64,000 bases of DNA from Morella rubra. Its lineage: Eukaryota > Streptophyta > Magnoliopsida > Fagales > Myricaceae. Below the pieces are notes generated by a model. That model worked only from the letters and a program-made list of their open reading frames with translations, made no database searches and was not told where the DNA came from. Shown here piece after piece: positions 15,763-29,430 of this stretch (positions are counted from its first letter, which is position 1; the number at the start of each line of letters is the position of its first letter). The position numbers were made by a program, and so were the translations under genes. Where the stretch lies: the NCBI GenBank assembly GCA_003952965.2, contig CM025856.1, positions 26,141,005 through 26,205,004 of the forward strand. Reading direction: 5' to 3'.

Positions 15763-18153
15763 AGTATCGTCCTCGGTCATCTACGACAGTTTGAACTTTG
15801 AAAAAAAAAAAAAAAAACTCTCCACTCTCCGTACAAAAAAAAAATGACATTATGATTACGTGTCGTGTAGTAGCAGGTCTGCTTTTGTATAAGGAACTGA
15901 CGTGGCCCAAAAATAAACCTGGCGGGCCATCCCTGTCTGTTTGACACTTTTACACAGTCGAGACCATCATGCCGCATGTGGTGGCAGGGGGGTCCCACCC
16001 ATTTGATATTGTTAGTGGATTGCCGGTTTCTGGTCACATACATCAAATGCCTGTATCGACGTCCCATCAGATCTCGTTGGATCAATTGTCTCTTCGGTTA
16101 CAAAAATGGGATATTTTTATACTTATCATTTTACAAATTTCACCGATCTTTATTCATCAGCAAAAACGACGGCGATGTTTACAAATAAGCGAATAAATAA
16201 ACGTTAAAAAAAAAAAAGCGAATAAATAAACAACTAAATTAACTAACACAGTAATTCAGGGGAAAAAAAAATATAGTATTCCTATATACTCCTGGTTGAT
16301 CCAATCAAAATTTTCTAACCTGATAAATAATAGGCAACTTTCAAATTCTAGGTGTGAACCTGCAAAATAAGAGGGAGAAGCTTTCTCATGAGGTCATCCC
16401 CCATACTTAAATCAATATATTGTACAAAAATTAAAATCAAAAGTCTGTATAAGAAAGAAATTAAATCATAAATTCCATACCCATCACTGTTATATATCAA
16501 GTGACTTTTAAAATAAATGATATTCAGGCACTTTAAAATTATTACATTTCCAAAATTTTCGAAATATATAATTAGTGAACGGATTACTGACTAAAAACAC
16601 TAATAAAAAAAGTGATAGTGGATATCTTGAGGAAAAAAAAAATGCCAGTGAAAATCTACTTTGATCCTGACAAAGCACCCAATTCCTAGAAAGTAGCCAA
16701 TTGCATGCCAAATCTTTCGTCGTTTTCATCATACGGTCTTCAATTATGTAGTGCTTGTAAATTTATAATACACGCTCTCCCCGAGGGACCCATAGATCAT
16801 GTGTATATGGTACAAGTCATTGTAGCTCTAAAAATTCAATGCTGCAAAATCATTGGTTGTCGATATTTATTAGTTCAAGTGATGAATTGGAGAACAAGAA
16901 CATGAAAATTAAATACATCAATATCACCCACATGGTGCATTATATATATGTGCCTACGTGTGGTGGTTCATATGCATTGCTTACACATTAAAAAAAAAAA
17001 AGGAATTAAACTGATAATTTCTTTTTTTACCAAAAATTATAATATTTTAAGAGGAGGGAAAGAATATGTGATGAATTTGCGGTCCAATAGTTTATCTAAT
17101 TAGTTGTTGAGATGGCAGACAATTAAGACGACACTATCAATCAAGGTCTAACCAACCATGATTAAAAAAAAAAAAGTTATGTGGCTTAATTTCAAATGGT
17201 CAACATCTAAATAGAGAATACAATTTACAATATTTTTATCGTGGGAGGATGTAAATGAGAAAATTGATTTACTCGATAACAACTTCTAAAAATATAAATA
17301 CCATATGGTAAGCTTTCTAAACCATACATTTTTCTTTTAATTTTTCAACACAGTTTAAAGTTTATTTTCGAATAAATAGTTACTCATCGGGCCTAGAAGA
17401 AAAAAAAAAGTAGCTACTGCTTGGGGCCAAAACATAAAGAGAACAAATCGTAACTAAACTACCCAACGGTTGGCTGTTAAACTTGCAGTCTTGTAGTAAT
17501 TATTCGGTGTTTCTATGAGACCGTCCTCCCTAATAATACAAACATTTCGCGTGGGACCAGGTTCCTGTAATTAGCGAGTGGAAGTATCCGATAAAGAAGA
17601 GGAAACTCGTCAATCAATGAATCTTTAAATCGAGCAAGAAAAAGGAGAAGAAAGTTGCTGTTGCTGTTGCTGATAGGAAAATGGAAGAGAAAAAAAGAAG
17701 AATAAAAAACCCAAATGTAGCAGTCAAAATTAGATAAAACATCACATGTCCAGATCTGTCTCACTAGATTTAGCCAGCGGATATTTGCTCTCTTTTATGT
17801 TCTGTTCACCTCCTCACCGGAAAAGTAAATGCGTCTTATCGTTGATTCTCGAAGTCCACTAGCTACCTAATTGACAACCATGTTTTGCCTGGTATACTTC
17901 TGAAGAATCTCGGGTTCCACACCCCTGTAAAGTTCCGTTCTATCTTCTTCTATTCGTCCTGTATTTCCCGCTGTGTGAAAATCTTTTTCCGTGACCGATG
18001 AACCAAAATTCCATCCTCTCTGTCAGTTTCCGATCTAACACCTTAGATAATTCCTTGTTCTTTACCTGTTCTCATAATCCAAGGACACACTAATGCATCG
18101 TGTCAGGCTTTTTTCTCGTTAGTCTCTCACTAAAGAATAAATTTTTTTGTAGA

Positions 18154-20047
18154 ATGAAGAACACCCACATGCTCAAACTAGTTATTGGCCTAACTTCCAC
18201 AACTTTGATGGTAGTTCTCATTCTTTTCATCTTCTTTTACCTAAAAAGGAGAGCGAAAACCGGTCTTGAAGATATAGAAAACATGGACCAGAAACATGGA
18301 GTTGAAGCACAGATGGAGGACCTGATAACTTTCCATGATGGTCAGGACCTAACAATCTCTGACATACTTGATGCTCCAGGAGAAGTGATAGGAAAGTCCA
18401 GCTATGGCACACTGTATAAGGCATTGATGCAGCAGAGCAACAAGTTGAGGCTGCTGAGGTTTCTGAGGCCAGTTTGCAGTGTTAGAGGTGAAGAATTTGG
18501 TGATATGATTCGGCTGCTGGGGTGCACAAGGCATCCCAACTTGGTGCCTCTTCTGGGATTCTACGCAGGGCCGAGGGGCGAAAAGCTTATTGTATATCCC
18601 TTTTACAGGCAAGGCAATCTGGCAGAATTCATTCGAGGTAAGCTCTCTACATTGCCTGGGATTATCTCATTTTCTGCTTGGTTTTCGGTAAATTATAGCC
18701 TATGACTATGTTATGAGTATTCGCCATAACTTCAACAAGTTTGCCTACTTGAATTAAGCCTGCAGTTTCGCAATAGGTTACAACAGCAAAACTTGTAATC
18801 ACACTCATTCTCTCGTTTAGTTTATTTTCTTTCTGGGTCACTAACAGTGCTTGATAACAAATTTGGTAGCAGTGCTTGATTTTGAATGGATGTTAAATTA
18901 TGGGGTTTGGATCCGGTTTCAATCCTTAATTAGGGAAGAGGAAGAGACATAACTTTATCGAGTATATTTTGGCTGGCTCAATTTTCCCTCTCTGTATTTA
19001 CCCTGTTTTTATCTTCTTGATTTTTATATCTTGAATTCGGTTTTAGTGGGAGATACTTCAACTGAGAATCTAACAGTGCATGAGAATGAACAGTAATTCT
19101 GGTTCCATTTTGTCTTCCTTAGTGTGTTTCAGCAGGGAGGGGGTGTTGATGAGACGTTCTTGCCTGAATTCAGATGGAATTCGGTTTTTCTGCATAAATC
19201 AGGCACATTTTAACAAATAAGTTTTTTCATCTGATCAATATAAACATTTTAATGATTTGGAAACTTTCCAGTATGAGTTTTCTGTCGGCGCCTACCATTG
19301 TCAGTTTATCTACTTTTTTTCCCTGAAAAAGGAGCTGATGACAATTGGCAATGCTCGTTCACCTTGTTATCCTTTCCTTTGTCTCTTTGTGCCGTCTATA
19401 GTCATTCAAGTTCGAACATTTGCTGAACAGAGCCACTCTGTTTTATATTGGCAGGTGGAAATGGCGAGTCTCACAAATGGGCCATCATATATAGCATCTC
19501 AATTGGTATAGCCAAGGGATTGGAACATCTCCATACTGGATTCCAGAACCCCATAATCCATGGAAACCTGAAGTCAAAAAACATACTTCTGGACCGCAAT
19601 TACCAACCATATATCTCGGACTTCGGACTTCCTCTTCTGTTGAACGCTACTGCTGGCCAGGAAATGGTTGAAGCTTCAGCAGCGGAGGGCTACAAAGCCC
19701 CTGAACTGATCAAAATGAGGGATGCAACCGAAGAGACTGATATATACAGCCTTGGGGTAATCTTACTTGAACTACTTTCAGGGAAGGAACCTATCAATGA
19801 GAATCCAACTCCTGATGAGGATTTTTATCTGCCCAACTTCATGAGAAATGCGGTCCTTGGACATAGGATTAGAGACTTGTTTCATCCAGACATACTGCTC
19901 AGCAACAGCGATGATGGTGGATGCCAGGTTACCGAAGAACGCATTCTCAAATTCTTTCAGCTTGCTATGGCTTGTTGTTCTCCTTCGCCTTCTCTCAGGC
20001 CAAAGATTAAACAAGTTCTTTGGAAGCTTGAAGACATTGGTAAATAA
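18154..20047 (+). CDS. Membrane-anchored receptor-like pseudokinase
   Basis: Two exons, 18154-18637 and 19455-20047, join in frame to 358 residues. I chose ATG 18154 because it follows a likely splice acceptor. Residues 8-30 form one transmembrane segment followed by KRR, so the kinase-like domain should face the cytosol. There is no leucine-rich ectodomain. The glycine loop is loose (IGKSSYGTLYKA, 79-90). The usual VAIK lysine is not found in KLRLLRFLRP. The catalytic HRD is HGN (197-199), while SDFGLP (DFG 217-219) and the GYKAPEL motif remain. Phosphotransfer is therefore unlikely, and a scaffold or allosteric role is inferred. It resembles the product of At5g61570 in size and layout (from memory), which also lies near U-box kinases. 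Confidence 0.9.
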
Positions 20048-22359
20048 GAACAACAGCGATTTTACGGAATCAAACTTTAGCATTTTTACAGAATCAAACT
20101 TGGAACTGTTGCGACAGGTGATTTTGGATGCATGTTGACGTATCAATTCTCAGAATCAACGTGATTGATGGTGATGACAGCACCGATGTATATAAAGAGT
20201 ATCAATTTGGCTTTCGCTTTCAAAGCGACGGAGTTGAAAGTTTTGGCAATGCAACAAGGATCGTTGGATTGCAGATGTTGATGTTTGTATTGAAAGGTTA
20301 ATCACACAAGGCCAAAAGTTGCACTTTCTGGCCAGCGGCCGCCCAACAAGGATCGTAGAATTGGTGCTTGTGTTTGTCAGATTTCTCTGTACTTTACTGC
20401 CAAATATTAGCTGATTAGCAGCTCAAGACTCTGGATTCCATCCGGTCCCAGCTTGGAGGCTCATAATATTTTTCTTTCTTTTTTCGAGAGAAAGTAACCA
20501 TCATTAGCTGCAAAAAACCTTAGTAAATTGTTATCACCTATCCAATTGGAATTTTACCGAGCACTGGGTAATTATCTGTTTTTTCAATGTTCCTCACCCG
20601 AGTTTCCAAAGGTCACATGATAGTAATAAGTAATGTAACAGTTCCCTTAACAAATGAAACTGGGGGCAATCTTGGAGTTCCATAAACCTTTGTTTCCTGT
20701 TTGACCTTGTGGATAATACCCAATAATTACCCAGATTCGCATTGGTGTCTAAGATGAGAGATAAGGAAAAAACACAAATAGTCTTCTGCTTTGTATTATA
20801 ATCTCCCACACCTTCTGTATCTCAATCAGTTTAGCTGGCAAAGAAGGTGGTGGGTATGAAATGGTTTTCGTCTAGCTGTGGAGGAATCAATATCTAGGTA
20901 AGGTGGGGAAGGCATAATTATCCTGATCTCATAACCGCTACAACTACTTATTAAAATAGATCTATCACTTCGTTCAGAACGCCCTCTGCTTTCTACGCCA
21001 CCTCTGCTTTGATTGAGCCATTGGACCAATCAAAGCATTAAGTGCGTCGGCTCCGGTGCGTTTCTTGTTCTTATCTAATAACCGAATCTTTTTTTTTTTT
21101 ATTTTTAAACGAATCTTTTCGTTGTTTAGAAATATTTCAATGTTCTGAGAACCAGGATCACCCGGCAAGTTTGACCGGCTGAATCCTCGATTGGCCTTAT
21201 TTCTGGTTTAGTTCACTCCACTGACCAGCTTTGGGCCGTTTGACCGACTGTTTAATCAGTATTTAATCTAAAAACCCAAACGTGTCACAGGTTGATCCCT
21301 GTAGGATATTTGCCATAATGCATCGCATATAAGACCAAGTTTTGGTGACAGAAACTAGACGAATCTGAAATGACAGATTCTCCCACAGGCATCTTAAAGG
21401 AAGATGATGAAAAAAAATAAAAAAACATTATTAACTACCATCAACTCCGGTTGTGTTTTTCTCGAATTCGCTTAATTCAATCTAATCTTATGGCACAAAC
21501 ACGGGTATTTTGGGTGTAACAAAGGCTAAGGTTTTCTTTGTTCAAATACAAGGTTGAAAACGTGTTTGATCTATCCGTGTAGCATGGAGAACATAGAAAT
21601 CACGTACTGAAGTAATGATTTCGCTTTGAAGACTCGTTTTCAGGCAATTATCGCAGTGATTGCAGCTGATACCGTGTTTTGAAGACTTGAATTTAACTGA
21701 AATAATGCTCTCACGATGTCGCACTCCTTTTGTCTCTCTAAAGAGTCCTTAAAATGTAGGGTATCCTTCCTTTCATGATGGATATTGTCAAATTGGACAG
21801 CCATCAGCATGTTGTGAAACGCACTTTATTTGCACCGTTCGAATTGGTTGTAGTTATCCTCTCTCAACCACCAAATCTCAGCTTTTCCCACCAAATTGTT
21901 TCTTTTAGACAGAAAGGATCAACATGTCCAACGTGAAGAAGTATCATTAGCAATCACTAGAGACATATTTAATAAAATTTTGCGGTGCCGTCCTCTTTTC
22001 TTAAAAAAATAAAAATAAAATAAAATAATTAACTTGAGAGGTGAAGTATAGAGCTATTCCAAACACACTGCACGGTATTAATCGACATAAGACTAACTAA
22101 AATGTGGTACACTGTCAAACCATAGTGGTTTTTTTCTATTGACATCTTACTAACATCTGAGTTTCCCTTGCCAATTTTTTCAATTGTAAATACATGTCGA
22201 GTTTTCAGTCAAGGGAAACAATTACCAGTGGTAACCTAAGCTAATATAAAGGAATGTAGATTGTCATTGGTCCCTGACTCCTCCAGTATATGATTGCAGA
22301 AAAAAGTACCTCTATTCAGTGACAAATTTGGTGTTACTCTTACAAATTCATAAAGAATG
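20048..22359. other. Convergent intergenic region, pseudokinase and U-box kinase 3' ends
   Basis: Both flanking genes are transcribed towards this interval, so it should hold their 3' UTRs and terminators. I see no protein-coding gene. A T-rich tract lies near 21088-21107 and A-rich tracts near 21410-21425 and 22003-22025. The short open frames have no recognisable domain. Confidence 0.5.
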
Positions 22360-25300
22360 CTATTGGTTTCTGGACTTCCACTCTAAGATCGCAGCTAGAA
22401 GAGTGTAATTTGATATCAGATTCTTATTAGGCAATGGCATATTTGTCATTGGCGACTTGTCATTCACTTCAAGCCACAGCTCTATTGCTCTCCGGTCATA
22501 AGTGTAACCATCTGCAGCGACACAAGGGTCATCCATCACATCCTGCAACAAAAATAACACAAGAAAGTGAGGTCATTGTACAGTGACTACTCATGAAGAA
22601 GGTGAAATAAATGTTCACATATATTTGATGCTATATACTGGTATAACTTAACCAGCAAAAAACACGATCTTTACCAACTTTAAAAATTGGAACTCGAAAA
22701 ATGTAGTAAATCTCAAAGGTTAAAATAATAATATAAGCAGGCATGTGGGAAAGCAGTATGTTTGAGGTATCAGACCCAGCCAGATCTATAACGCACTGTA
22801 GTAGATACCCAATTAAGAGGTTATAGAGCCCCTGAATGAATGCATCTTTGAGGCTATACATACATAGTGAGTACATGTATGTCTGTGTGAGTATCTGCTT
22901 CTTTCAAACTGCCCCCACTCCCTACCGTTGATTAAGCAACATCCACATTGAATACCAAGGGTCACCGTATTCTACCTAAATAGCTACTGTTTAGTTTACC
23001 TGAGAATTAGCATATTATTTTTCCCCAAACAGGAACTATCACTAGTTCCAATCGAAGATTATGAAAGCATACCTTAAGAATTGGGCATGTTAAGTGGATA
23101 GGTGGTGCGGATTGAACTCTGGAAGATAAGACTCGAGCCTTGTCACCAACCTCTTTCAATTTCTCAAGTGCAGGAAGTACTTTATCATTCAAATCAGGCC
23201 TATCTTTGCGCCAAAGCTCAGCACAGCTCAGTCCCAGTTCAGCCAATTCCTTTGTCTCCTCAATTGGCCAATTCCCAGCCTCTTGGTCCAAAATCTCTAA
23301 TAAACAACCATCATTTAAAGCAGTTTCCACCACATGGGCCAGCGCTATTGCTGGTTTTGCAGTCAGCAGCTGCAAAATCACCATCCCAAAAGCATAAACA
23401 TCGGATTTTGGAGAGATTAAACCACTCCTTTGATACTCCGGATCCATGTAGCAAAGAGTCCCAACAGGCCCAGCGTCATTGTAAGTTGTAGACATAGAAA
23501 TAGGATCTGAATGAAGCATTGTAGAAAGGCCGACATCACCGATCTTGCTAACAAGGTTATGATCAAGCAAAATGTTTGCTGGTTTCATATCACGATGGAT
23601 GATTGGTTTTGGCTTTGAGCTATGGAGAAAGGCTAGAGCTGAGGCTACTTCCCAAGCTATTCGATACCTCTCAAACCAGGGGATAGGGGGTGTACCATTT
23701 TTCCTGAGCAACCTGTCCTCCAAGCTACCATTTTCCATGAACTCGTACACTAGGCAACCGTGATCTAGACATGCTCCAAGAAGGAGAAGCAAATGGGGAT
23801 GATGAATTTCGCTCAAGATTTTAAGCTGAGAGCCAATTGAAAACATAGAACAGTATTCAGTCAATATTTGAGTGGCGGTAACTTGACATTGCCCCTTCTC
23901 AGTTAGTCCTAACTGAATAGTAGCAAATCACAGGGTATGAAGAATTGCAACAGTTATTTCACAGACATAAAGCAAAGCAGTAAGCTGTCTTTCATTTACT
24001 TCTGAACTTGGGTGAACAATTGGTACCTAACCTAGTAAATTGGAAACACCTTATTGCAGAAAATGGTAAGTCTTGGTTAAGGCTAAAATGTCATACGTAA
24101 AATAAGCAAATTTGTGGACAAGGATTAATCTTGAAGATGTCCTTCTCATCTGTTGAAAGAAACTTTGAGAATACCATCTTAGCTTCAATATGAAAGATTA
24201 TGCAACTTAAGTTACAGGAACATGGAATAATTCGATTTCCCCTTTGAAGCCCTGAAGAGCAGTTGATGTGACAAATATATATATATATATATGCATACCT
24301 ATTTATATATGTGGATAGATAGACATTCACAAATATAAAAATGGAATTAATGAATTTTTGGTGTTCTTAATTTATTTAAGATTTTGGTTTACCTCCTGCT
24401 GGAATTGTTTAGTCCTCTGACTCTCCATAGAGTGAAGAACCTTCACCGCTGCAGTTGTATGATGCAAAGTGCATTTATAAACGGATCCATATGCCCCCGC
24501 CCCTATTTTAAGACCTTCAGAAAAGGATGAGGTGGCAGACACAATCTCTTCCCACGTGAACTTTCGGTATTGCTGCACTGGACCCACAAGAGCATTTTCA
24601 AGCTTTTCTTTTTCTTTAGCATCATGAATAGACTTCATCTCTGCATCTTTTCTTTGCGAAGCTTCTCTTTCAGCACATTCTCTCACGCATATGGCTTCTC
24701 TTTTCACAGCCTCATACCGTTCTTTCTGTTGTCTTGCTAATTCTTTGGCTGTCTCCTCTTTGAGATTTATTTCACTGAGCTTCATTGCTTCCTCCAATCG
24801 GCGTTTGTTAAGATCTTCCAGCTAATGAAAGAAACAATACAAGCATGTTCATTTGGAAATGCGAAGGGAGAAATGAAAAAATGAGATGATTAGGAGAAAA
24901 AGGCCAAACGTAGAAATTAATGCGGACAACCAATTGGAAAGCCTTGGTCACAAGTCTAATCCTCCAGTCTATAAAAAAGAGAATTGCATACCTTTCATCC
25001 CTTTATTAATTGAAAGATCTTAGTAAAGGATATTGAAGGATTACTATGAATCTGTCGTTTCCATATGATCCATTACCAAATTTACTACTTTTTTTGGGGC
25101 ATGTCGAGGGTACTTTCTCCTCAAAGAGAGAGAGAGACAGAGAGAACAAAAAGAAAACAAAAATAAAGTTAAGAAATAGGCATCTCGAATTAGGTATCTT
25201 TGTCCCCAGTGTAGTCGTCTCCCTTTGTTCATTTTATGCAGCAGAACAACCATTTCCCTTACTGGAAGAACAAAGCTCTCACAGCTTCGTACTTTATTTC

Positions 25301-28300
25301 AAGCTTTCCCTAACTGGTCCATTCATTCGATCCCTCGTAGAATGAATCAACAGGCCTATCTGTTAGCTAAATGGGCAGCCACGAATCATTTCACTGGTTT
25401 CTGTAATCTAGACTTCATTCCAAGAGATATCGTCACTTGTGATGACCATGTGTAAGGACTAGATTATCAATCTGCGAAATGATATGTTTCAGAAAGAGAA
25501 AAGAAGAAGAAAGAATTGGGTATCTTTGTTCTTGAGATCGCTGGGTAGATCCAAATAAACGTCAGTCATATAGATAGAAATGGAATTGAGTCATATTGAT
25601 TCCACCCAACCAAGCACACAAACCATTCCTGAAGGAAAATGTACAATTGCAATGTATGTGTAATAGGGGCCACCTACATGAATCCTGTCTGAATGTTCAA
25701 ATATAGGCAGGAATGGAGACAGTGAGGAGATTGTGGCTAACAAATCAAAAGACAAAGCTGAACATTGTGGAATCTTACTCTATTTTCTCTGTTTTTGCAG
25801 ATCATTGGCCATCTCAATATTAGATGAGAGGTGGAGGAAAGACAAAGAAAGAGAAGATGATGAAGGGACGAAACGTACAAATAAATGTCCGTTTGCAAGA
25901 ATTCACCAATTGGGTCAAAATTCAAGATCTTTGAAAATCATTATCTAGTTTCTAGCCAGACGAAATCTAGAGAGGCAGCAGTTTAAAGGATCTTTTAGTC
26001 AGTAGAAGGAAGTCGTTTACCTTCATGGAAGCCTGGATTGTCTCAGTTTGAGCTACTGCATACATTCCTCGGGCATGTCTGAGTTCAATTCTGAGCTTCT
26101 CTAGCTCAAAATCAAAATTTTCCTGCCCAAATAAGTGAAAACCAAAGTGTAACTTCAGAAACAGAAATAAGGGTTCTATAAAATTGCAATATACTGAGAC
26201 TAACAGGTCAGATAGTGTAAATTATACAAAGCCTTGCTGAGATGCTTTTTGCTCCATGATTTAGATAAATGAATTTTTTTTATATGTTACATATTGGTTA
26301 AAAGGAGTACTTGGCAACGTCTTAATCACCATAAAGTACTCAGGCTCAATTACATGGACTGTGTCCATCTGCCTTCTTCTGCTACTGGATATGCTTGCTC
26401 AAAGATAAAGCGTGAATTTGTTTTTGAAACAAGAGTTACATTTTCGAAGGAAAAAGCTTTGTACTACCGTAGTGATGATGAATGAGATTATATGTCTTTG
26501 TAGGATCTTTTCTGATATAGCAGCTATTTCACCTTAAAATTAAAATCCCAAGAGACATAAAAGCTCCCTCCAAAGCACCCGCAGCATGCAGTGAGTATCT
26601 CCAGCAGGTCAGCCTTTTGGAGAAGCAGCTTATTTGCAGTGCCAACCATACCCTTTACATGTGATGCAGTAACAAGAGTTTACATACAAAGTTGAACTAA
26701 AGGCTACCTGGCAACCAGATGAAGGACAATCGGTGAGCATGTCTGAGGAGGACGTTTGATCAGAAATCCATGACTGATTATCCGTTCTCAAGCTTTTGGA
26801 ACTAGAGGTCCGACTCAAATAATCTTCAGTAGCTGCATTATTGGGAGAACTCATATCATCCTTCCCTTCCTCGATATCCAAAGATTGGCATCTAGAATGG
26901 CTGCTTTCAACTGAATTTGTTCGTGTCTTAAGGAAGGTTTTGTTAATTGCTGAAAGAGCTTGAAATCGCTGCATTGGTAAGGATGGAGAATCGAAATGAG
27001 AGTACGAAGCAACTGAACCGAGGTCTGCTCATGACAGAAAACAGAGGAGAACATGTGTTACAACTTTCATCTGCCAACACCACTTCCTTCGGAAAAACTC
27101 ATCCCTTTAGTTAGGGAGTGAAGAATTCTTTTGTTTTTTTTTTTTGGGGCAAGTTACTGAAGAAACCAATTCCTAAACTCAATTCCATGCTATAGTAACC
27201 ATTTTCAAAGTTCAGTTCTACCTAGAGAGAGAGAGAGAGAGAGAGAGAGAAGACATCTCAAATTCCTAGTTACAATTATTGGCATGCTATTCTTAGTATT
27301 GAATGCTCAGAAAAAGGAGAGACAGGAAAAAATAAAATAAAACTTTGGTGAATGTAGGAATTTAAACAACCTTTTGAAACAAAATATTAAAAAAGTGTTT
27401 ATTCTAGTAGTAATAGTAACATGATACAATCAAAGCCATAATATCATGCGCCTAACAAATAAATATTTCCAGTTTAATAAAAATAAAAAGCACATATTGC
27501 AGTCTTAAACTCCAGAACCACACCGCAGCATTGCAAGCCAGCAGCTCTGCAGATTTGCAGCACTATGACACTATAAACTTCATTACAATCAAATGTGTTG
27601 TGTAATCCCGGATAGTGTATACATACATATATGTACACAAAGATATCATCCACTATCATCAGTATGAAATGTCAGGCAAAAACAGAAAAAAATAGTACAA
27701 AATCCATAGTGCCTTTGTGTTTTATTTCAGACTGGAAAATCTTTTACAGAACAGTTTGTGAATGAAGAAAAAAAAAGGTTCCAAAACATAGTCAAAGTAG
27801 ATGCAGGTAAGAATTTCTATGTGAAGTGCATATACCTGTCTGTGAAGAGGAACTGTAGTTTGACGAACTTCTGGTAGAACAGCTTGTCACACTACTGTCA
27901 TCTTTAATGCTTCCATTTGTTTCCATACTGGATGTGCGTAGAGAAGACAACTTTCCTTTTGAAACAGCATAGACTGTACAAAATCCTGGAGTGCATACTG
28001 AGATTCTCGAGGATAGGCCCTTCGGTTTCCTAAATAAGTTAACAATATCTCGTTAATAAGAGCACTCACGATGAAGACGAAGAAATAAGATGAGAAATAC
28101 ACAGAGAAGAAATTGGAGTATATATGCAGTCTCTTTTATTACAATGAAAAGCTGACAGTGCAGAGGATGTAAAAATTGTGAGTAACTACCTTGCAAACAA
28201 GCCACGAGATGAAGCTCCTATAACAAGCTTGTTGATACCATGCTTTGAAACCTCCTCTGCTATTGCATTTGCCACATCATTGGATTCAATCACTATAACA

Positions 28301-29430
28301 TCTGCTTCCACCTATAACCGGAATTGAACAAGTTAAGATCATATTCCCTGGACCCTGGATGTGTTCTAGGTCACATTTCGAAATGCAAGGTATATTGACC
28401 TTTCTCCGAGCACACAATTTCTTGCAAGGAAGAAGCATTTCACTTGTCCGCCACTCCATATCCTTTTTATAAGCAGCTGCTACATCTTCCCTCACTTGTG
28501 AAATTGGAACTAAATTTCCCACTGGAATGATAATCTCAGATTGTCAGAAGGAAACTGTATGGTGAAGTCCACAGATACTTTATGTTACTTAGAAATTATA
28601 AAACGACAAGAGTAGTCCTAAAGTTCACAATGCAGAAAGTTAAACTCTCGGTCCATTAACATCTTGAGAAAGTAGAGCAGATGAAGCAGAAAATCAACTA
28701 ATCACTTGAGAAGTTTTTTTTAGCTTATTGCCCCAAGTATTTTTGCAAATTCCCTTTCTTCATCCTCAAGTCTTCCAAGATCCAAATGGAGACTTAGGAT
28801 TTGTTCTTTCTACAAATTTCAAGAGTCAATCACAATAAGCTTGAGTGCACGTACACCGTAAGCAACACTGATAACCATATACGTGACTTCAGACCCTCAC
28901 TCATGCCAATAACCTCCAAGGTAGTACAAGTGATATGAATGACCCAAAGCAGCGCAATAGGATCCTGGTCTCAATTTCAATGCAAGTGCGCTGATTTTTC
29001 ACGTGTTTATGAGTGAGTTAAAAAAAATTCTGCTTTGTTAAGTAACGGAACATCATTTTGATGACTACTTAAAGTGATCAAACCTGCCCTTGTTTTTGAA
29101 AAGATACAGTCTCCCACTATCTGAGATTTCTTGTACATTTGATTCTCCTTATGTTTAGACATCTAAAAAACTTGACAAAATGTCGCTTGACGTTTCATTT
29201 GAACAGATAGACCTAAAGGTACATAACTTACTTGGTGTGGGAACTGAAATAATCCTTTCACGGACATGTATAAGCTTGAAGATAACCTTTTCCTCAGGAC
29301 CAAACTTCTCCAGCGCCCAATTTACTACATATTTGCTTTTCCTTTTTCCGTTGATAGCTACAGCAACAACTGAAGATGAGGAAGGCAGTGGCGTAAGATC
29401 TTCATCTGCTTCAACTTCACTTCTCTCCAT
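22360..29430 (-). CDS. U-box E3 ligase with USP and protein kinase domains (PUB kinase)
   Basis: Nine coding exons on the minus strand: 29430-29232, 28521-28400, 28311-28190, 28029-27836, 27024-26708, 26122-26021, 24821-24393, 23825-23073, 22542-22360. They join in frame to 806 residues. Order: universal-stress-protein domain (about 18-150, VGNLVPISQV, LVIGASSRGLFAR), serine-rich linker, coiled coil (about 320-430), kinase (about 438-710) and U-box (747-802, DVMDDPCVAADGYTYDRRAI). The kinase has GAGAYGSV, Lys479 in AAVKVL and HRD 572-574. DFG is DVG (592-594). It is expected to be a cytosolic or membrane-associated E3 ligase with a kinase module; substrates are unknown. The exon-2 donor (GTCAAT) is weak. 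A 5' UTR exon probably begins at 29447 after TTTTCAG. Arabidopsis relatives are At5g51270 and At5g61550/At5g61560 (from memory). Confidence 0.94.
25225..25455 (+). pseudogene. LINE RNase H-domain fragment in an intron
   Basis: The plus-strand frame contains LRTLFQAFPNWSIHSIPRRM followed by NQQAYLLAKWA and ends at a TGA/TAA-type boundary near 25455. This matches the C-terminal end of the RNase H-like domain of plant LINEs (IPR-x-x-N-x-x-A-x-x-LAKWA). It lies antisense to the host gene inside the intron between U-box kinase exons 7 and 6 (24822-26020). The catalytic acidic residues upstream are not visible, so it is a short relic. Similarity is by eye, so I am moderately sure. Confidence 0.6.
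27224..27251. repeat. GA microsatellite in U-box kinase intron
   Basis: An uninterrupted AG/GA dinucleotide run of about 14 units in the intron between exons 5 and 4. Similar runs occur at 37779-37799, 55036-55054, 56216-56238 and 60388-60410. Confidence 0.95.

Larger units (their letters stand above)
12224..18153. other. Long AT-rich spacer between acid phosphatase and pseudokinase
   Basis: About 5.9 kb without a recognisable gene. It holds three inverted-repeat elements described separately (12520-12841, 15412-15586, 15588-15762), A-rich tracts near 14209-14245, and several ORFs under 105 codons with no domain. The last few hundred bases (about 17800-18152) are probably the 5' UTR and promoter of the pseudokinase. 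A splice-acceptor-like TTTTTTTGTAG ends at 18152, directly before its ATG, suggesting a 5' UTR intron. Confidence 0.5.
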
